Positions 44,445 to 53,706 of a stretch of 64,000 nt of DNA are shown here, one piece after another (the first letter of the stretch is position 1; each line of letters opens with the position of its first letter). This DNA is from Alphaproteobacteria bacterium (lineage in GTDB: Bacteria; Pseudomonadota; Alphaproteobacteria; Rhodospirillales; WMHbin7), in the NCBI GenBank assembly GCA_015231795.1, contig JADGAX010000002.1, positions 62,001 to 126,000 of the forward strand. Reading direction: 5' to 3'. The position numbers and the translations under genes were made by a program. Below the pieces are notes generated by a model. That model made no database searches. It was not told the origin of the DNA and was given only the letters and a program-made list of their open reading frames with translations.

Positions 44445-46100
44445 GTGGCATCCGAAAGACAAGGTCATCGGTTTTTTGTTCCGGCCATTGTGGTCGGCCT
44501 GATCGTTCTGGCCGCGCATTCGTGCTGGATCCTGTCCGACGCCCGTTTTCTGGATGGCACCTATTTTGAGTATTTCATCGAGCAGGACAATTGGGGCGTC
44601 CTGACTTGGAACATGTATGGCGTCCTCATGCATCCTTGGGCATGGCTCATGTGGCCGTTTATGGGTACGGACAATCCGGGGTTGGCATTCAGGATTGTGG
44701 AATGGGCCTGCATAGCCATCATCGCCATGGCCGTTCAGCGCATAGCCGCAAAGCACGCCCGCCTTGATGTCGCCGAGAGTATGTTTCTTGCCCTGGCCGT
44801 CGCGCTTTTTCCTTCTTACAGCGCGGCCATGATGTCCAGCACCGTCATCTATATCTTCCCAACGGCTTTGTTTTATGTCGGTTGGGCGATCTATTTCGAC
44901 GCTGCGCTATCGGCAAAGGAATGCCTCTGGCTGCGCCTGCTTCCTGTGCCAATCTGGCTGTTGGCTTTTTTTCACAACTCGCTGCTCAGCTTTCATGTTG
45001 GCTTCACTGTCCTGTTGCTCGCGCTATCAATCGCACATAGGTCGGCGCCCTTTGAAAGTGCGGGGGGCGTCATTCGTTTTCTTCTGTCCTTCTTGCGCAA
45101 GAACGCGCTGGTGGCAGCGCTTCCTTTTCTGTTCTTTGCCCTGCGCGCCTTGTCCTTTCCCGCCGACAGCCCCTTTGGCACGCATAACAACCTAGTTTTC
45201 GATCCGGCGCGCAATGTCCGCGCCTTTCTGGGCGGCTTCCATCACCATGTATCGATGAATCTGTCCTCGGCCTTTCTGGGTCAGGAATGGCTTCTAGGTC
45301 TCGTACTGGCAATCCTAGGCGGCTGGCTTGCGCTTAGATGGCGCAAAAATGGTCAGGCGCTGTCAACTTTCTGGATCGCCGCCTTGGGCGTTATGTTCGC
45401 TGTGCTGGCGATTTTGCCCTATGCTGCCGTAGCCAAAGCCGCGCCGCTGCAAAGTTTCGGCGCCAGATACGGCATTCTGTCCGGCTTGGGCGGCGGCCTT
45501 ATCCTGCTCGCCGTCTGGCGTTCACTTCCGCTCGCCAAGCGCTGGCGCACATTGTTTGGCGCCTTTCTTCTGGCGGGATTGGCCTTGCGCGGCATATCGG
45601 ACGACCTGATGTGGCTAGGCCGCTGGGCCAAGGACAGAGCTGCCATTGCCGCATTGGCTCAGCACCCCCCGCCGCAGCACGGAACGATCTTGCTATGGCA
45701 AGACGACTGGCGAATCGGCAACGAATCCTACCGACCGTTTGAACTGGCTTGGTTCTTCAATAAAGCCTGGGGTGGAGAGTTCTGGGGCGGTATTGATCTG
45801 CTGGAACGCGGGCCGGACTCGCTTGTCTATGACGGAAACGCTTTCTTCAAGATTAAGGACAAGCACTTGCTTCGTGACTTCGAAAGCAATGGCTGCCTCC
45901 GCAACGCCACGGTGCTTCCAACCCTTCCCACGCCTGACGCCAAGCATCTGGGCATGTCCTATTTGGGATACCACCTATTTGACAACAAAGGCTTAGACGG
46001 CTTCCTGTCTCGACTGCTCAAGGTCAATCTGGGACCGGAAGACTGTCAAACCCTGCCCGAACTGCTAAAGCAGGACATTCCCTATCCAAAAAGCAATTAG
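44445..46100 (+). CDS. Large multi-pass membrane protein, probable glycan-related
   Basis: The 551-residue protein has about 10-12 hydrophobic segments and a ~150-residue soluble C-terminal domain with DDWRIGNESYRPFELAWFFN and WGGEFWGGIDLLE. Layout is like polyprenyl-linked glycosyltransferases or ligases, but I see no family motif, so no function is assigned. GTG 44445 has AAGGGG upstream and follows the promoter. It ends against the converging glycosyltransferase gene with overlapping stop codons. Confidence 0.7.
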   Translation: MASERQGHRFFVPAIVVGLIVLAAHSCWILSDARFLDGTYFEYFIEQDNWGVLTWNMYGVLMHPWAWLMWPFMGTDNPGLAFRIVEWACIAIIAMAVQRIAAKHARLDVAESMFLALAVALFPSYSAAMMSSTVIYIFPTALFYVGWAIYFDAALSAKECLWLRLLPVPIWLLAFFHNSLLSFHVGFTVLLLALSIAHRSAPFESAGGVIRFLLSFLRKNALVAALPFLFFALRALSFPADSPFGTHNNLVFDPARNVRAFLGGFHHHVSMNLSSAFLGQEWLLGLVLAILGGWLALRWRKNGQALSTFWIAALGVMFAVLAILPYAAVAKAAPLQSFGARYGILSGLGGGLILLAVWRSLPLAKRWRTLFGAFLLAGLALRGISDDLMWLGRWAKDRAAIAALAQHPPPQHGTILLWQDDWRIGNESYRPFELAWFFNKAWGGEFWGGIDLLERGPDSLVYDGNAFFKIKDKHLLRDFESNGCLRNATVLPTLPTPDAKHLGMSYLGYHLFDNKGLDGFLSRLLKVNLGPEDCQTLPELLKQDIPYPKSN

Positions 46101-47044
46101 GGTTTTGGCAGGTTGATTCTCTTTTCCATGATGTAGCGAGGACGGTGGCGCACTTCTTCATAGATGCGCCCGATATATTCGCCCAGCAAACCAATGCCGG
46201 TCAGCTGTACGCCGCCCAGAAACAAGGTCAATACGATCAAGGTCGGAACGCCAAGCGGGTAGTGCGTGCCCGCCAGGAATGTAATGAAGATGAAAAGAAT
46301 GCCGACGATGCTAAGTGTCGCAATGGCGGCGCCCGTCCACATCAGAAGCGACAAGGGGGCTGTGGAAAATCCGATCAAACCATTCAAACCGATCCGCATC
46401 GACCCCAAAAGCCGGTTGTAATTGCCCTGCCCGAAGGCGCGCTCCTCGCGGTCGTACTCGACCGCGGCCTGCTTGAATCCGACGAAAGCCACTAGGCCGC
46501 GCAGAAAACCATGGCGCTCGGGAAGCTGGCGCAATTCTTCGATCACGCGCCGCGTCATCAGCCGGAAATCGCCGGTGTTTCGCGGGATTCGTATATCCGA
46601 CAGCCTGTTGATCACCCAATAGCCGAAAACGGAGACCAGCAGCTTGACCCAGGTTTCGCCCTTGCGGGAACGGCGCGTGGCATAGACCACGTCAAACCCG
46701 TCCAGATGCTTCTTATAGAGATCGGCGATCAATTCCGGCGGATCTTGCAGATCGACGTCGATGACCACGCAGGTCTGGCCAGAACATTCCAGAATGCCCG
46801 CCATGGTGGCCGATGGCTGACCGAAACGTCGGCTCATGACGATCAGACCGATATTGGGATTGGCTTGGATGGCCTGTTCGATCACCTCTTCCGTACGGTC
46901 GGGGCTGGGGTCGAGGACGAAAATCAGCTCGTAGGGTCCGATGGCCTCCAGCACGGGAACAGTGCGCGACAGAAAGGGGCCGATATTGGCCTCTTCTTTG
47001 TAGACGGGCACGATGACCGAGATCAGAGGTGCGGGCTTTGTCAT
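46097..47044 (-). CDS. GT2 polyprenyl-phosphate glycosyltransferase
   Basis: The 315-residue protein has a GT2 domain (ISVIVPVYKEEANIGPFLS; the metal-binding VIDVDLQDPPE) and two C-terminal membrane segments (about residues 230-295), as in DPM1/GtrB/ArnC-type enzymes. It loads a sugar onto undecaprenyl phosphate at the inner membrane. It lies six bases behind the transaldolase gene, probably in one transcript. Confidence 0.9.
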   Translation of the reverse strand: MTKPAPLISVIVPVYKEEANIGPFLSRTVPVLEAIGPYELIFVLDPSPDRTEEVIEQAIQANPNIGLIVMSRRFGQPSATMAGILECSGQTCVVIDVDLQDPPELIADLYKKHLDGFDVVYATRRSRKGETWVKLLVSVFGYWVINRLSDIRIPRNTGDFRLMTRRVIEELRQLPERHGFLRGLVAFVGFKQAAVEYDREERAFGQGNYNRLLGSMRIGLNGLIGFSTAPLSLLMWTGAAIATLSIVGILFIFITFLAGTHYPLGVPTLIVLTLFLGGVQLTGIGLLGEYIGRIYEEVRHRPRYIMEKRINLPKP

Positions 47045-47049
47045 ATCGA

Positions 47050-47763
47050 CTAGAGAATCCTGAATCCGGCTTGGGTGGCGTCCTTGAAGAACATCTTGAC
47101 CGTGTCCAACGAGAAATCGTCAAGGTCGGACCCGGCCAGCTTGCGTTTCGACAAGATGTCCGGCGGCACGGTGATGATGTGGCAGCCAGCGTCCTGGGCT
47201 TGGTAAAGATTCAAAAACTCCCGCGTGCTTGCCCAGAGCAGTTCGGCCTTGGGCAATCCCTTCAAGAGGGCCGCCGATTCGCGCATGATGGGCATTGGGT
47301 CGCGCCCGGTGTCGGCAATGCGGCCCGCGAAGACCGAGACGATGGCGGGCGTATCGGCATGCAAGGCGCCAGCGACGGCGCGGACCTGATCCAGGGTGAG
47401 AATCGCCGTGACATTGAGCCGGAAACCTTCCTGGGCCAGCTTCTTGATCATCGGCACGGTGCTTTCGCGCCTGGTGTTCGTGATCGGCACCTTGATGAAA
47501 GTATTGCCACCCCAGCTGGCGATCTTGCGCGCCTCTCGCTCCATGTCGGGAATGTCGTCGGAAAAAACCTCGAACGACAAAGGCAGGTCCGGGATGGCGG
47601 CGATCGCCTCGCGCGCGAACTTTTCGTAATCCGAAACGCCCGCCTTGCGCATCAAGGTGGGATTGGTTGTAAAACCCTGAACGCTGCCCTCGGCGTGCAG
47701 ACGTTTCATGGTATCGATCTCGGCGCCGTCCATATACAGCTTGATGGTCAGACTCGCACTCAT
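47050..47763 (-). CDS. Transaldolase / fructose-6-phosphate aldolase family
   Basis: The 237-residue protein has the TalC/FSA-type barrel: LYMDGAEIDTMKRL, GFTTNPTLMRKAG and the Schiff-base lysine in FIKVPITNTRR. Length is right for the small family. It makes or breaks three-carbon units of sugar phosphates. In this region it could help supply sedoheptulose-7-phosphate for heptose synthesis, or the erythrose/triose units for a modified sugar. That link is inference. Confidence 0.88.
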   Translation of the reverse strand: MSASLTIKLYMDGAEIDTMKRLHAEGSVQGFTTNPTLMRKAGVSDYEKFAREAIAAIPDLPLSFEVFSDDIPDMEREARKIASWGGNTFIKVPITNTRRESTVPMIKKLAQEGFRLNVTAILTLDQVRAVAGALHADTPAIVSVFAGRIADTGRDPMPIMRESAALLKGLPKAELLWASTREFLNLYQAQDAGCHIITVPPDILSKRKLAGSDLDDFSLDTVKMFFKDATQAGFRIL

Positions 47764-47864
47764 TTACCCGGTTCCAAATGGTCAAAAGAGGGGCGTACTC
47801 TAATCCGCCAGCCTCGGTACCGCAACCTTGACAGAAGCCAGCCTAACCCCGAAGGTTCCCAGCC

Positions 47865-48419
47865 ATGAACCAGCGACGTTTTGCCCTGATCGACCGCGAC
47901 GGCACCATCAATGTCGAGCGCGATTATTTGTCCAATCCCAATGAGTTGGCGTTGATTCCGGGGGCCGCCCAAGGTCTGCGGGAGTTGCAGGGGCTGGGCC
48001 TGGGCCTAGCCATTGTCACCAATCAGTCGGGCATCGCCAGGGGCTATTTCTCTCAAGATACCCTGGACGCCATCCACCAGCGCCTGAAAGCCATGCTGGC
48101 TGGCGAGGGCGTCAATCTGGATGGCCTATATGTGTGCCCCCACGGCCCCAACGAGGAGTGCCAATGCCGCAAGCCCCTGCCCGGCATGGCCCTTCAGGCG
48201 GCAAAAGAGCTGAACTTCAACTTGGAGCGGGCCTTCGTCATTGGCGACAAGGCCGCCGATGTCGATCTGGGCAAGGCTGTGGGGGCCACCAGCATCCTGG
48301 TCCGCACCGGCTATGGCCGCCAGCATGAAGCGAAATGCAGGCCAGACCACGTTGCTGATGATCTTTTGGCGGCAGCGCAATGGATCGCTTTACAGATCAA
48401 GGGTGACAGTGGTAACTAG
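47865..48419 (+). CDS. gmhB: HAD phosphatase, GmhB type (second copy)
   Basis: The 184-residue enzyme has ALIDRDGTINVERDYL, VTNQSGIARGYFSQ, the zinc loop CPHGPNEECQCRKP and GDKAADVDLG, all GmhB features. It differs clearly from the gene at 32527, so the two are not recent duplicates. It probably serves either the same heptose path or the second (ADP-heptose) one. It stands divergent from the transaldolase gene and ends five bases before the SxtJ gene. Confidence 0.9.
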   Translation: MNQRRFALIDRDGTINVERDYLSNPNELALIPGAAQGLRELQGLGLGLAIVTNQSGIARGYFSQDTLDAIHQRLKAMLAGEGVNLDGLYVCPHGPNEECQCRKPLPGMALQAAKELNFNLERAFVIGDKAADVDLGKAVGATSILVRTGYGRQHEAKCRPDHVADDLLAAAQWIALQIKGDSGN

Positions 48420-48424
48420 CCGAC

Positions 48425-48847
48425 ATGTCGACGCACGAGGATTTCCGCGAGAAAACAGATGTAAAGCAAGGCTCGGACAGGGGCTTTGGCCTTGTTTTCA
48501 CCGTCTTTTTTGCAATTGTTGGCCTTTGGCCGCTGATCGGCGCTGCCCAGCCCCGCCTGTGGGCCTTGGGCTTGGCCGCCTTGTTCCTGGCCGTTTCCCT
48601 CATTCGCCCATCGCTTTTGAAGCCCTTGAACCGGGTCTGGTTCCTGTTCGGCCTGCTGCTGCACAAGATCGTCAGCCCCTTGATCATGGGCCTGCTGTTC
48701 TTTGTAACCGTGACCCCGACGGGCATCATCATGCGGGCGCTTGGCAAGGACCCTTTGCGCTTGAAGCGCGACCCGAACGCGGCAAGCTACTGGATTATGC
48801 GCGACCCGCCCGGCCCCGATGCGGGCGGCATGACCCGTCAATTCTAA
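48425..48847 (+). CDS. SxtJ-family membrane protein
   Basis: The 140-residue protein has three membrane segments (about 22-40, 45-62, 70-95) and the SxtJ-like RPSLLKPLNRVWFLFGLLLHKIVSPLIMG. The family accompanies carbamoyltransferases of the NodU/SxtI type and probably helps bind or present the substrate at the membrane. Its stop is followed within 20 bases by a short DUF5989 gene. Confidence 0.85.
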   Translation: MSTHEDFREKTDVKQGSDRGFGLVFTVFFAIVGLWPLIGAAQPRLWALGLAALFLAVSLIRPSLLKPLNRVWFLFGLLLHKIVSPLIMGLLFFVTVTPTGIIMRALGKDPLRLKRDPNAASYWIMRDPPGPDAGGMTRQF

Positions 48848-48866
48848 GCGAAGAGAGCAAAAGCAG

Positions 48867-49016
48867 ATGTCGTTCCTGGCCGAATTGTGGATGTTTCTGA
48901 AGGTGCGCAAGAAGTTCTGGCTGCTGCCCATTCTGATCATGATGGTGGTCTTCGGCGGACTGATCGTGCTGAGCCAAGGCTCGGCCGTCGCCCCCTTCAT
49001 CTACACGCTGTTCTAA
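48867..49016 (+). CDS. DUF5989 small membrane protein
   Basis: A 49-residue one-pass protein (MSFLAELWMFLKVRKKFWLL then a hydrophobic stretch and SQGSAVAPFIYTLF) that matches the small DUF5989 proteins found between sxtJ-like and carbamoyltransferase genes. The ATG at 48867 follows GAGAG-like bases. It ends five bases before the carbamoyltransferase start. It is too short for some gene finders. Confidence 0.85.
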   Translation: MSFLAELWMFLKVRKKFWLLPILIMMVVFGGLIVLSQGSAVAPFIYTLF

Positions 49017-49021
49017 ACCAG

Positions 49022-50857
49022 ATGATCGTCCTCGGCATCTCGGCCTTCTATCACGATTCGGCGGCCGCCCTGGTCAAGGACGGACGCATCGTGGCGGCAG
49101 CGCAGGAGGAACGCTTCTCGCGCAAGAAGCATGATGCCGGTTTTCCCAAAAACGCCATCGCCTATTGCCTGGCCGAGGCGGGCGTTTCGGCCAGCCAGAT
49201 CGACCATGTCGCCTTCTACGACAAGCCGTTCTTGAAGTTCGAGCGCCTGCTTGAAACCTATGTCGCCATGGCGCCCAAGGGGTTCACAAGTTTCAAAACC
49301 GCCATGCCGGTCTGGCTGAAGGAAAAGCTGTTCCAGAAGGATCTGCTGGCCAAGGAATTGAAAAATTGGGACAAAAGCGTCAACTGGACCGAGCGCCTGT
49401 TGTTCGCCGAACATCATGTCAGCCATGCCGCCTCCGCCTTTTTCCCCTCGCCCTTCGATGAGGCCGTGGTCCTGACCATGGATGGCGTGGGCGAATGGGC
49501 CACCACCTCGGCGGCCATCGGCAAGGGGTCTGACCTAAAGGTCATCAAGGAAATCCACTTTCCGCATTCGCTGGGCCTTCTTTACTCGGCTTTCACCTAT
49601 TACACCGGCTTCAAGGTCAATTCCGGCGAATACAAGGTGATGGGTCTGGCCCCTTACGGCGAACCCAAATACGCCAAGCTGATTTTCGACCATATCCTGG
49701 ACGTCAAGCCCGACGGGTCCTTCCATCTGGATCAAAGCTATTTCGATTACTGCACGGGCCTTCGCATGACCAATGCGAAATTCGACGCCTTGTTTGGCGG
49801 CCCGCCCCGCAAGTCCGAGGAAAAGCTCGACCAGCGCCACATGGATCTGGCCGCTTCGGTCCAGGCGGTGACGGAAGAAGTGGTGCTGCGCCTTACCCGT
49901 TCGCTGGCCAAGGAAACCGGCATTCCGAATTTGTGCTTGGCGGGCGGCGTGGCGCTCAATTGCGTCGCCAACGGCCATGTGGCGCGCGACGGCGCGTTCA
50001 AGAATGTCTGGATTCAGCCCGCCGCCGGCGATGCGGGTGGCGCTTTGGGGGCAGCACTTGCCGCCAGCCATATGCAATTGGCCCAGCCTCGCGCCCGCCA
50101 AGATGGCCAGGACGCCATGCAAGGCTCGTATCTGGGTCCCGCCTTTTCCCAAGCCGAGATCGAAAAACGCCTGACCCAGGCGGGTGCTCGCTTCCAGGTG
50201 TTAAGCGAGGCTGAAATGATCGGGGCCTGCGCCCAGTCCCTGGCCGACGGCAAGGCGCTGGGCTGGTTCCAGGGACGCATGGAATTCGGCCCCCGGGCCT
50301 TGGGTGGACGTTCGATTTTGGGCGACCCCCGTTCGCCCTCCATGCAAAAGACCCTGAATTTGAAGGTTAAATACCGCGAATCCTTCCGCCCCTTCGCGCC
50401 CAGCGTACTGCGCGAAGACGTGGCCGACTGGTTCGAACTGGATGGCGACAGTCCCTATATGCTGCTGGTCGCTCCGGTCAAGGAAGCGCATCGACGCGCC
50501 ATGACGGACCAGGAACAGGCCCTGTTCGGCATCGAAAAGCTGAACGTGCCCCGCTCCAGCATCCCCGCCGTCACCCATGTCGATTACTCGGCCCGCATCC
50601 AGACCGTGCATGCAGGCACCAACCCGCGCTATCATGCCTTGATTTCCAGGTTCAAGGAGCTGACCGGGTGCCCGGTGGTCGTGAACACCAGCTTCAATGT
50701 CCGAGGCGAGCCTATCGTGGGGTCGCCCGAGGATGCTTTCCGCTGTTTCATGGGCACCGAGATCGAGGCCTTGGCCGTCGGCAACTGTTTGATGCTGAAG
50801 GAAGAACAGGACCCGGCCCTGAAGCTGGACTACAAGGACAAGTTCGAACTGGATTGA
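49022..50857 (+). CDS. Carbamoyltransferase (NodU/CmcH family)
   Basis: The 611-residue enzyme has the N-terminal Kae1-like domain (GISAFYHDSAAALVKDG; EHHVSHAASAFFPSPF with metal histidines) and the C-terminal YrdC-like carbamoylation domain (FQGRMEFGPRALGGRSILGDPR). It transfers a carbamoyl group to a hydroxyl, here probably on a sugar. ATG 49022 is chosen; an in-frame start at 48887 would overlap the DUF5989 gene. The trio SxtJ, DUF5989, carbamoyltransferase recurs in many genomes. Confidence 0.93.
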   Translation: MIVLGISAFYHDSAAALVKDGRIVAAAQEERFSRKKHDAGFPKNAIAYCLAEAGVSASQIDHVAFYDKPFLKFERLLETYVAMAPKGFTSFKTAMPVWLKEKLFQKDLLAKELKNWDKSVNWTERLLFAEHHVSHAASAFFPSPFDEAVVLTMDGVGEWATTSAAIGKGSDLKVIKEIHFPHSLGLLYSAFTYYTGFKVNSGEYKVMGLAPYGEPKYAKLIFDHILDVKPDGSFHLDQSYFDYCTGLRMTNAKFDALFGGPPRKSEEKLDQRHMDLAASVQAVTEEVVLRLTRSLAKETGIPNLCLAGGVALNCVANGHVARDGAFKNVWIQPAAGDAGGALGAALAASHMQLAQPRARQDGQDAMQGSYLGPAFSQAEIEKRLTQAGARFQVLSEAEMIGACAQSLADGKALGWFQGRMEFGPRALGGRSILGDPRSPSMQKTLNLKVKYRESFRPFAPSVLREDVADWFELDGDSPYMLLVAPVKEAHRRAMTDQEQALFGIEKLNVPRSSIPAVTHVDYSARIQTVHAGTNPRYHALISRFKELTGCPVVVNTSFNVRGEPIVGSPEDAFRCFMGTEIEALAVGNCLMLKEEQDPALKLDYKDKFELD

Positions 50858-50876
50858 TCTGTCCTAGGAGGTCTGC

Positions 50877-52385
50877 ATGACCTGGCCTCCGATCCTGCGC
50901 CCCTATGCTCATCTGATCTTCGCCCTGCCCGTCTATGGCCTGACCCTGAAGGCGCCGCCTTTGGACACCCTGGCCCTGGGACCCGCCGACCCTTGGCCGG
51001 GCGACGCCGCTAGGGCGGAAGGATTGATCTCGGGCGCGTTGGAGTTGGACAACCCCCACGATTTTGGCGAACTGCCCGATATCCGGGCGATGGGCGACCG
51101 GCTGGCCAACGCCTGGGCCAAACAAAAGCTGCGCGCCTGGCTGGATCGCAACGCCCGCTGGAGCGAGGCGGCCTGGACACCTGAAACCATCGGCCTTCGG
51201 CTGTCCAACTGGCTGAAACATGCGCCCTGGCTGCTTGACGACGGCGAACCCGGCCTCGCCCAGGACCTGAGGACGGCGGCCTCGCTGCAAGCCCGCCACT
51301 TGGCCCGCACCCTGAACTGGCCGCCCGAGGGGCGCCCCCGGCTGGCATCGGCCAAGGGGCTTCTTCTTTGGGCCTTGGCCGAGTCAAACGAAGACCTTCT
51401 GGCCTTGGCGGCAAATGCCTTGTCCGTTGAGCTGGCCCAACAGATACAGCCTGACGGAGGCCACATCAGCCGCAGCCCGGCGGTTCATCTGGACGTGCTC
51501 AAAGACCTGATCGACTTGAAGATCTGGCTGAACGCCGCCAATCGGGAATTGCCCGAAGGATTGCAAGGAGCGCTCGACCGCATGGGACCCATGGCGCGCT
51601 TCTGGCGCATGGGCGATGGCACGCTGGCCCATTTCAACGATACCGGCCATGTCCCGGCCGCCCAACTTTCCCTGGCCCTGGCCTTGTGCGGCAGCCGGGG
51701 CAAGCCGATGCCCAGCGCGCCCCATTCGGGATTCGAACGCTTAAGCGCCGGAAGAACCCTGGCCATCATGGATACAGGGAAACCGGCCAGTGACATCCAC
51801 GCCCATGCCGGGACCTTGTCTTTCGAATTATGCGTGGGAAAGCAAAGAGTCGTCGGCAATATGGGCATGGCGCCTTTTCGCCAGCAGGAATGGCGCCAAG
51901 CCCTTAAGCACACCGCCGCCCATTCCACGGTAACGGCGGGAAACGCCGATTCCCAGCCCCTAACGGTGAGCGCCGAGCGCCAGGAAGACCAAGGGGCGGT
52001 ATGGGTCAACGCCAGTCATGACGGCTATCTGCTTTCACACGGCCTCACGCACAAGCGCCGCTTGCATCTGGACGGTCAGGGAACGGTTTTACGGGGCGAG
52101 GACAGTTTGGAAGGCAAGGCGGGCGTTGACGTGGCCTTGCGGTTTCATCTCGATCCATCGGTACAGGCAGCGCTTTCGGGCGACGCCAAAGCCGTTTTGT
52201 TGAAGCTAGCGGATGGCGCCGGGTGGCGGTTCAGAGCCAAGGGGGCCTTGATCGAGATGGAATCCAGCGCCTTCAAATCGGGCGACGATCCGCCCAAGCG
52301 CAGCCAGCAGATCGTGCTGAAAGGTCAAACCGGAGAGGGGGGGGCCTTGGTCAAATGGGCCTTTGATTCTTTGGGCAAGCGTTGA
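50877..52385 (+). CDS. Heparinase II/III family protein
   Basis: The 502-residue protein has an N-terminal alpha/alpha toroid (about 20-330, with WTPETIGLRLSNWLKHAPWLL and GGHISRSPAVHLDVLKDLIDL) and a C-terminal beta domain with HTAAHSTVTAG, the conserved heparinase-like region. Members cleave uronate-containing polysaccharides or shape surface glycans. There is no signal peptide, so it may act in the cytoplasm or lack activity. It follows the carbamoyltransferase with GGAGG upstream. Confidence 0.85.
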   Translation: MTWPPILRPYAHLIFALPVYGLTLKAPPLDTLALGPADPWPGDAARAEGLISGALELDNPHDFGELPDIRAMGDRLANAWAKQKLRAWLDRNARWSEAAWTPETIGLRLSNWLKHAPWLLDDGEPGLAQDLRTAASLQARHLARTLNWPPEGRPRLASAKGLLLWALAESNEDLLALAANALSVELAQQIQPDGGHISRSPAVHLDVLKDLIDLKIWLNAANRELPEGLQGALDRMGPMARFWRMGDGTLAHFNDTGHVPAAQLSLALALCGSRGKPMPSAPHSGFERLSAGRTLAIMDTGKPASDIHAHAGTLSFELCVGKQRVVGNMGMAPFRQQEWRQALKHTAAHSTVTAGNADSQPLTVSAERQEDQGAVWVNASHDGYLLSHGLTHKRRLHLDGQGTVLRGEDSLEGKAGVDVALRFHLDPSVQAALSGDAKAVLLKLADGAGWRFRAKGALIEMESSAFKSGDDPPKRSQQIVLKGQTGEGGALVKWAFDSLGKR

Positions 52386-52440
52386 CAAGCCCAGCCAGCC
52401 CACTTAAATCTCGCCGTTCCGCAAGGATAAGGGGTATCGA

Positions 52441-53706
52441 ATGACTTCGCTGAAAATTGCCGTCGTGGGGCTGGGTTACGTTGGCCTGCCCTTGGCCGTG
52501 GCTTTGGCCCGCAAATTTGAAGTGATCGGCTTCGATATCGACCAGCGACGAATAGCCGAACTTAAACAAGGACATGACCGCACAGGCGAGGTCGAACAGG
52601 CCCCCATGCGTTCAACCACGGCGCACCTGACAGCCAAGCCCGAAGACATGTCCCCGGCCAAGGTCTTCATCGTCACCGTCCCCACCCCCGTCACCCCCGA
52701 CAACAAGCCCGACTTGGGGGCCGTACTCTCGGCTTGCCGCAGTGTGGGCAAGGTGATGGGCAGGGGATCGATCGTGGTCTTCGAAAGCACGGTCTATCCG
52801 GGCGTCACCGAAGACATTTGCGGACCTGAATTGGAGCGTGCGTCGGGCTTGGTCTGCGGGCGCGATTTCTTCCTGGGCTACAGTCCCGAGCGCATCAATC
52901 CAGGCGACCGCGAGCATACGGTGGACCGCATCACCAAAGTGGTGGCCGGGCAGACCCCCGAGGTGGCGCGCCAGCTTTGCGACATCTACGGCGCCATCAC
53001 CACCGGCGGCACCTTCATGGCGGCCAGCATCAAGGCGGCTGAAGCGTCGAAGGTGATCGAGAACGCCCAGCGCGACATCAACATCGCCTTCATTAATGAA
53101 GTGACGATGATCTTCTCGAAACTGGGGCTTTCGATCCACGACGTGTTGGAAGCATCGGCCACCAAATGGAACTTCTTGAAATTTCAGCCGGGCTTGGTGG
53201 GCGGCCACTGCATCGGCGTCGATCCCTTCTATCTGGCTCAATGCGCCATCGACAACGGTCACCATCCGGATGTCATTCTGGCCGGTCGCAAGATCAACGA
53301 TTCGATGGGCAGGTTCGTCGCCGAGCAAATCAATGCGCAATTGCGCCCCGGCTCGAAGGTGCTGGTTCTGGGCCTGACCTTCAAGGAAGACGTGCCCGAC
53401 CTGCGCAATTCGAAGGTGATCGACGTCATCGCGGGCCTGCGGGAGCTTGGCCATGCGGTCGATGTGCACGACCCGCTGGCCGACCCCGAAGAAGCGCAGC
53501 ACGAATATGGCATCGCCTTGATGCCCAGCCTGGAGGGGGCTTCGGGCTACCACGCGCTGATCGGCGCCGTCGCCCATGACGCCTACGCCAATTTCGGCCC
53601 CGACAGTTTCCTTCGCCTGTTGGAAGAGGACGCCCTGGTGGCCGACATCAAGGGCATGTGGCGCAAACGCGAGTTGCCTGCGGGCCTTAGGCGCTGGATG
53701 TTGTGA
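52441..53706 (+). CDS. UDP-sugar 6-dehydrogenase (TviB/WbpA type)
   Basis: The 421-residue enzyme has VVGLGYVGLPLAVALA, the glutamate in YSPERINPGDREH, the AEASKVIENAQRDINIAFINE helix and the catalytic cysteine in LVGGHCIGVDPFYL. It oxidises a UDP-N-acetylhexosamine to the uronic acid (TviB-like). Here the active residues are all present, in contrast to the homologue at 37249. Its stop overlaps the next gene as GTGA. Confidence 0.93.
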   Translation: MTSLKIAVVGLGYVGLPLAVALARKFEVIGFDIDQRRIAELKQGHDRTGEVEQAPMRSTTAHLTAKPEDMSPAKVFIVTVPTPVTPDNKPDLGAVLSACRSVGKVMGRGSIVVFESTVYPGVTEDICGPELERASGLVCGRDFFLGYSPERINPGDREHTVDRITKVVAGQTPEVARQLCDIYGAITTGGTFMAASIKAAEASKVIENAQRDINIAFINEVTMIFSKLGLSIHDVLEASATKWNFLKFQPGLVGGHCIGVDPFYLAQCAIDNGHHPDVILAGRKINDSMGRFVAEQINAQLRPGSKVLVLGLTFKEDVPDLRNSKVIDVIAGLRELGHAVDVHDPLADPEEAQHEYGIALMPSLEGASGYHALIGAVAHDAYANFGPDSFLRLLEEDALVADIKGMWRKRELPAGLRRWML

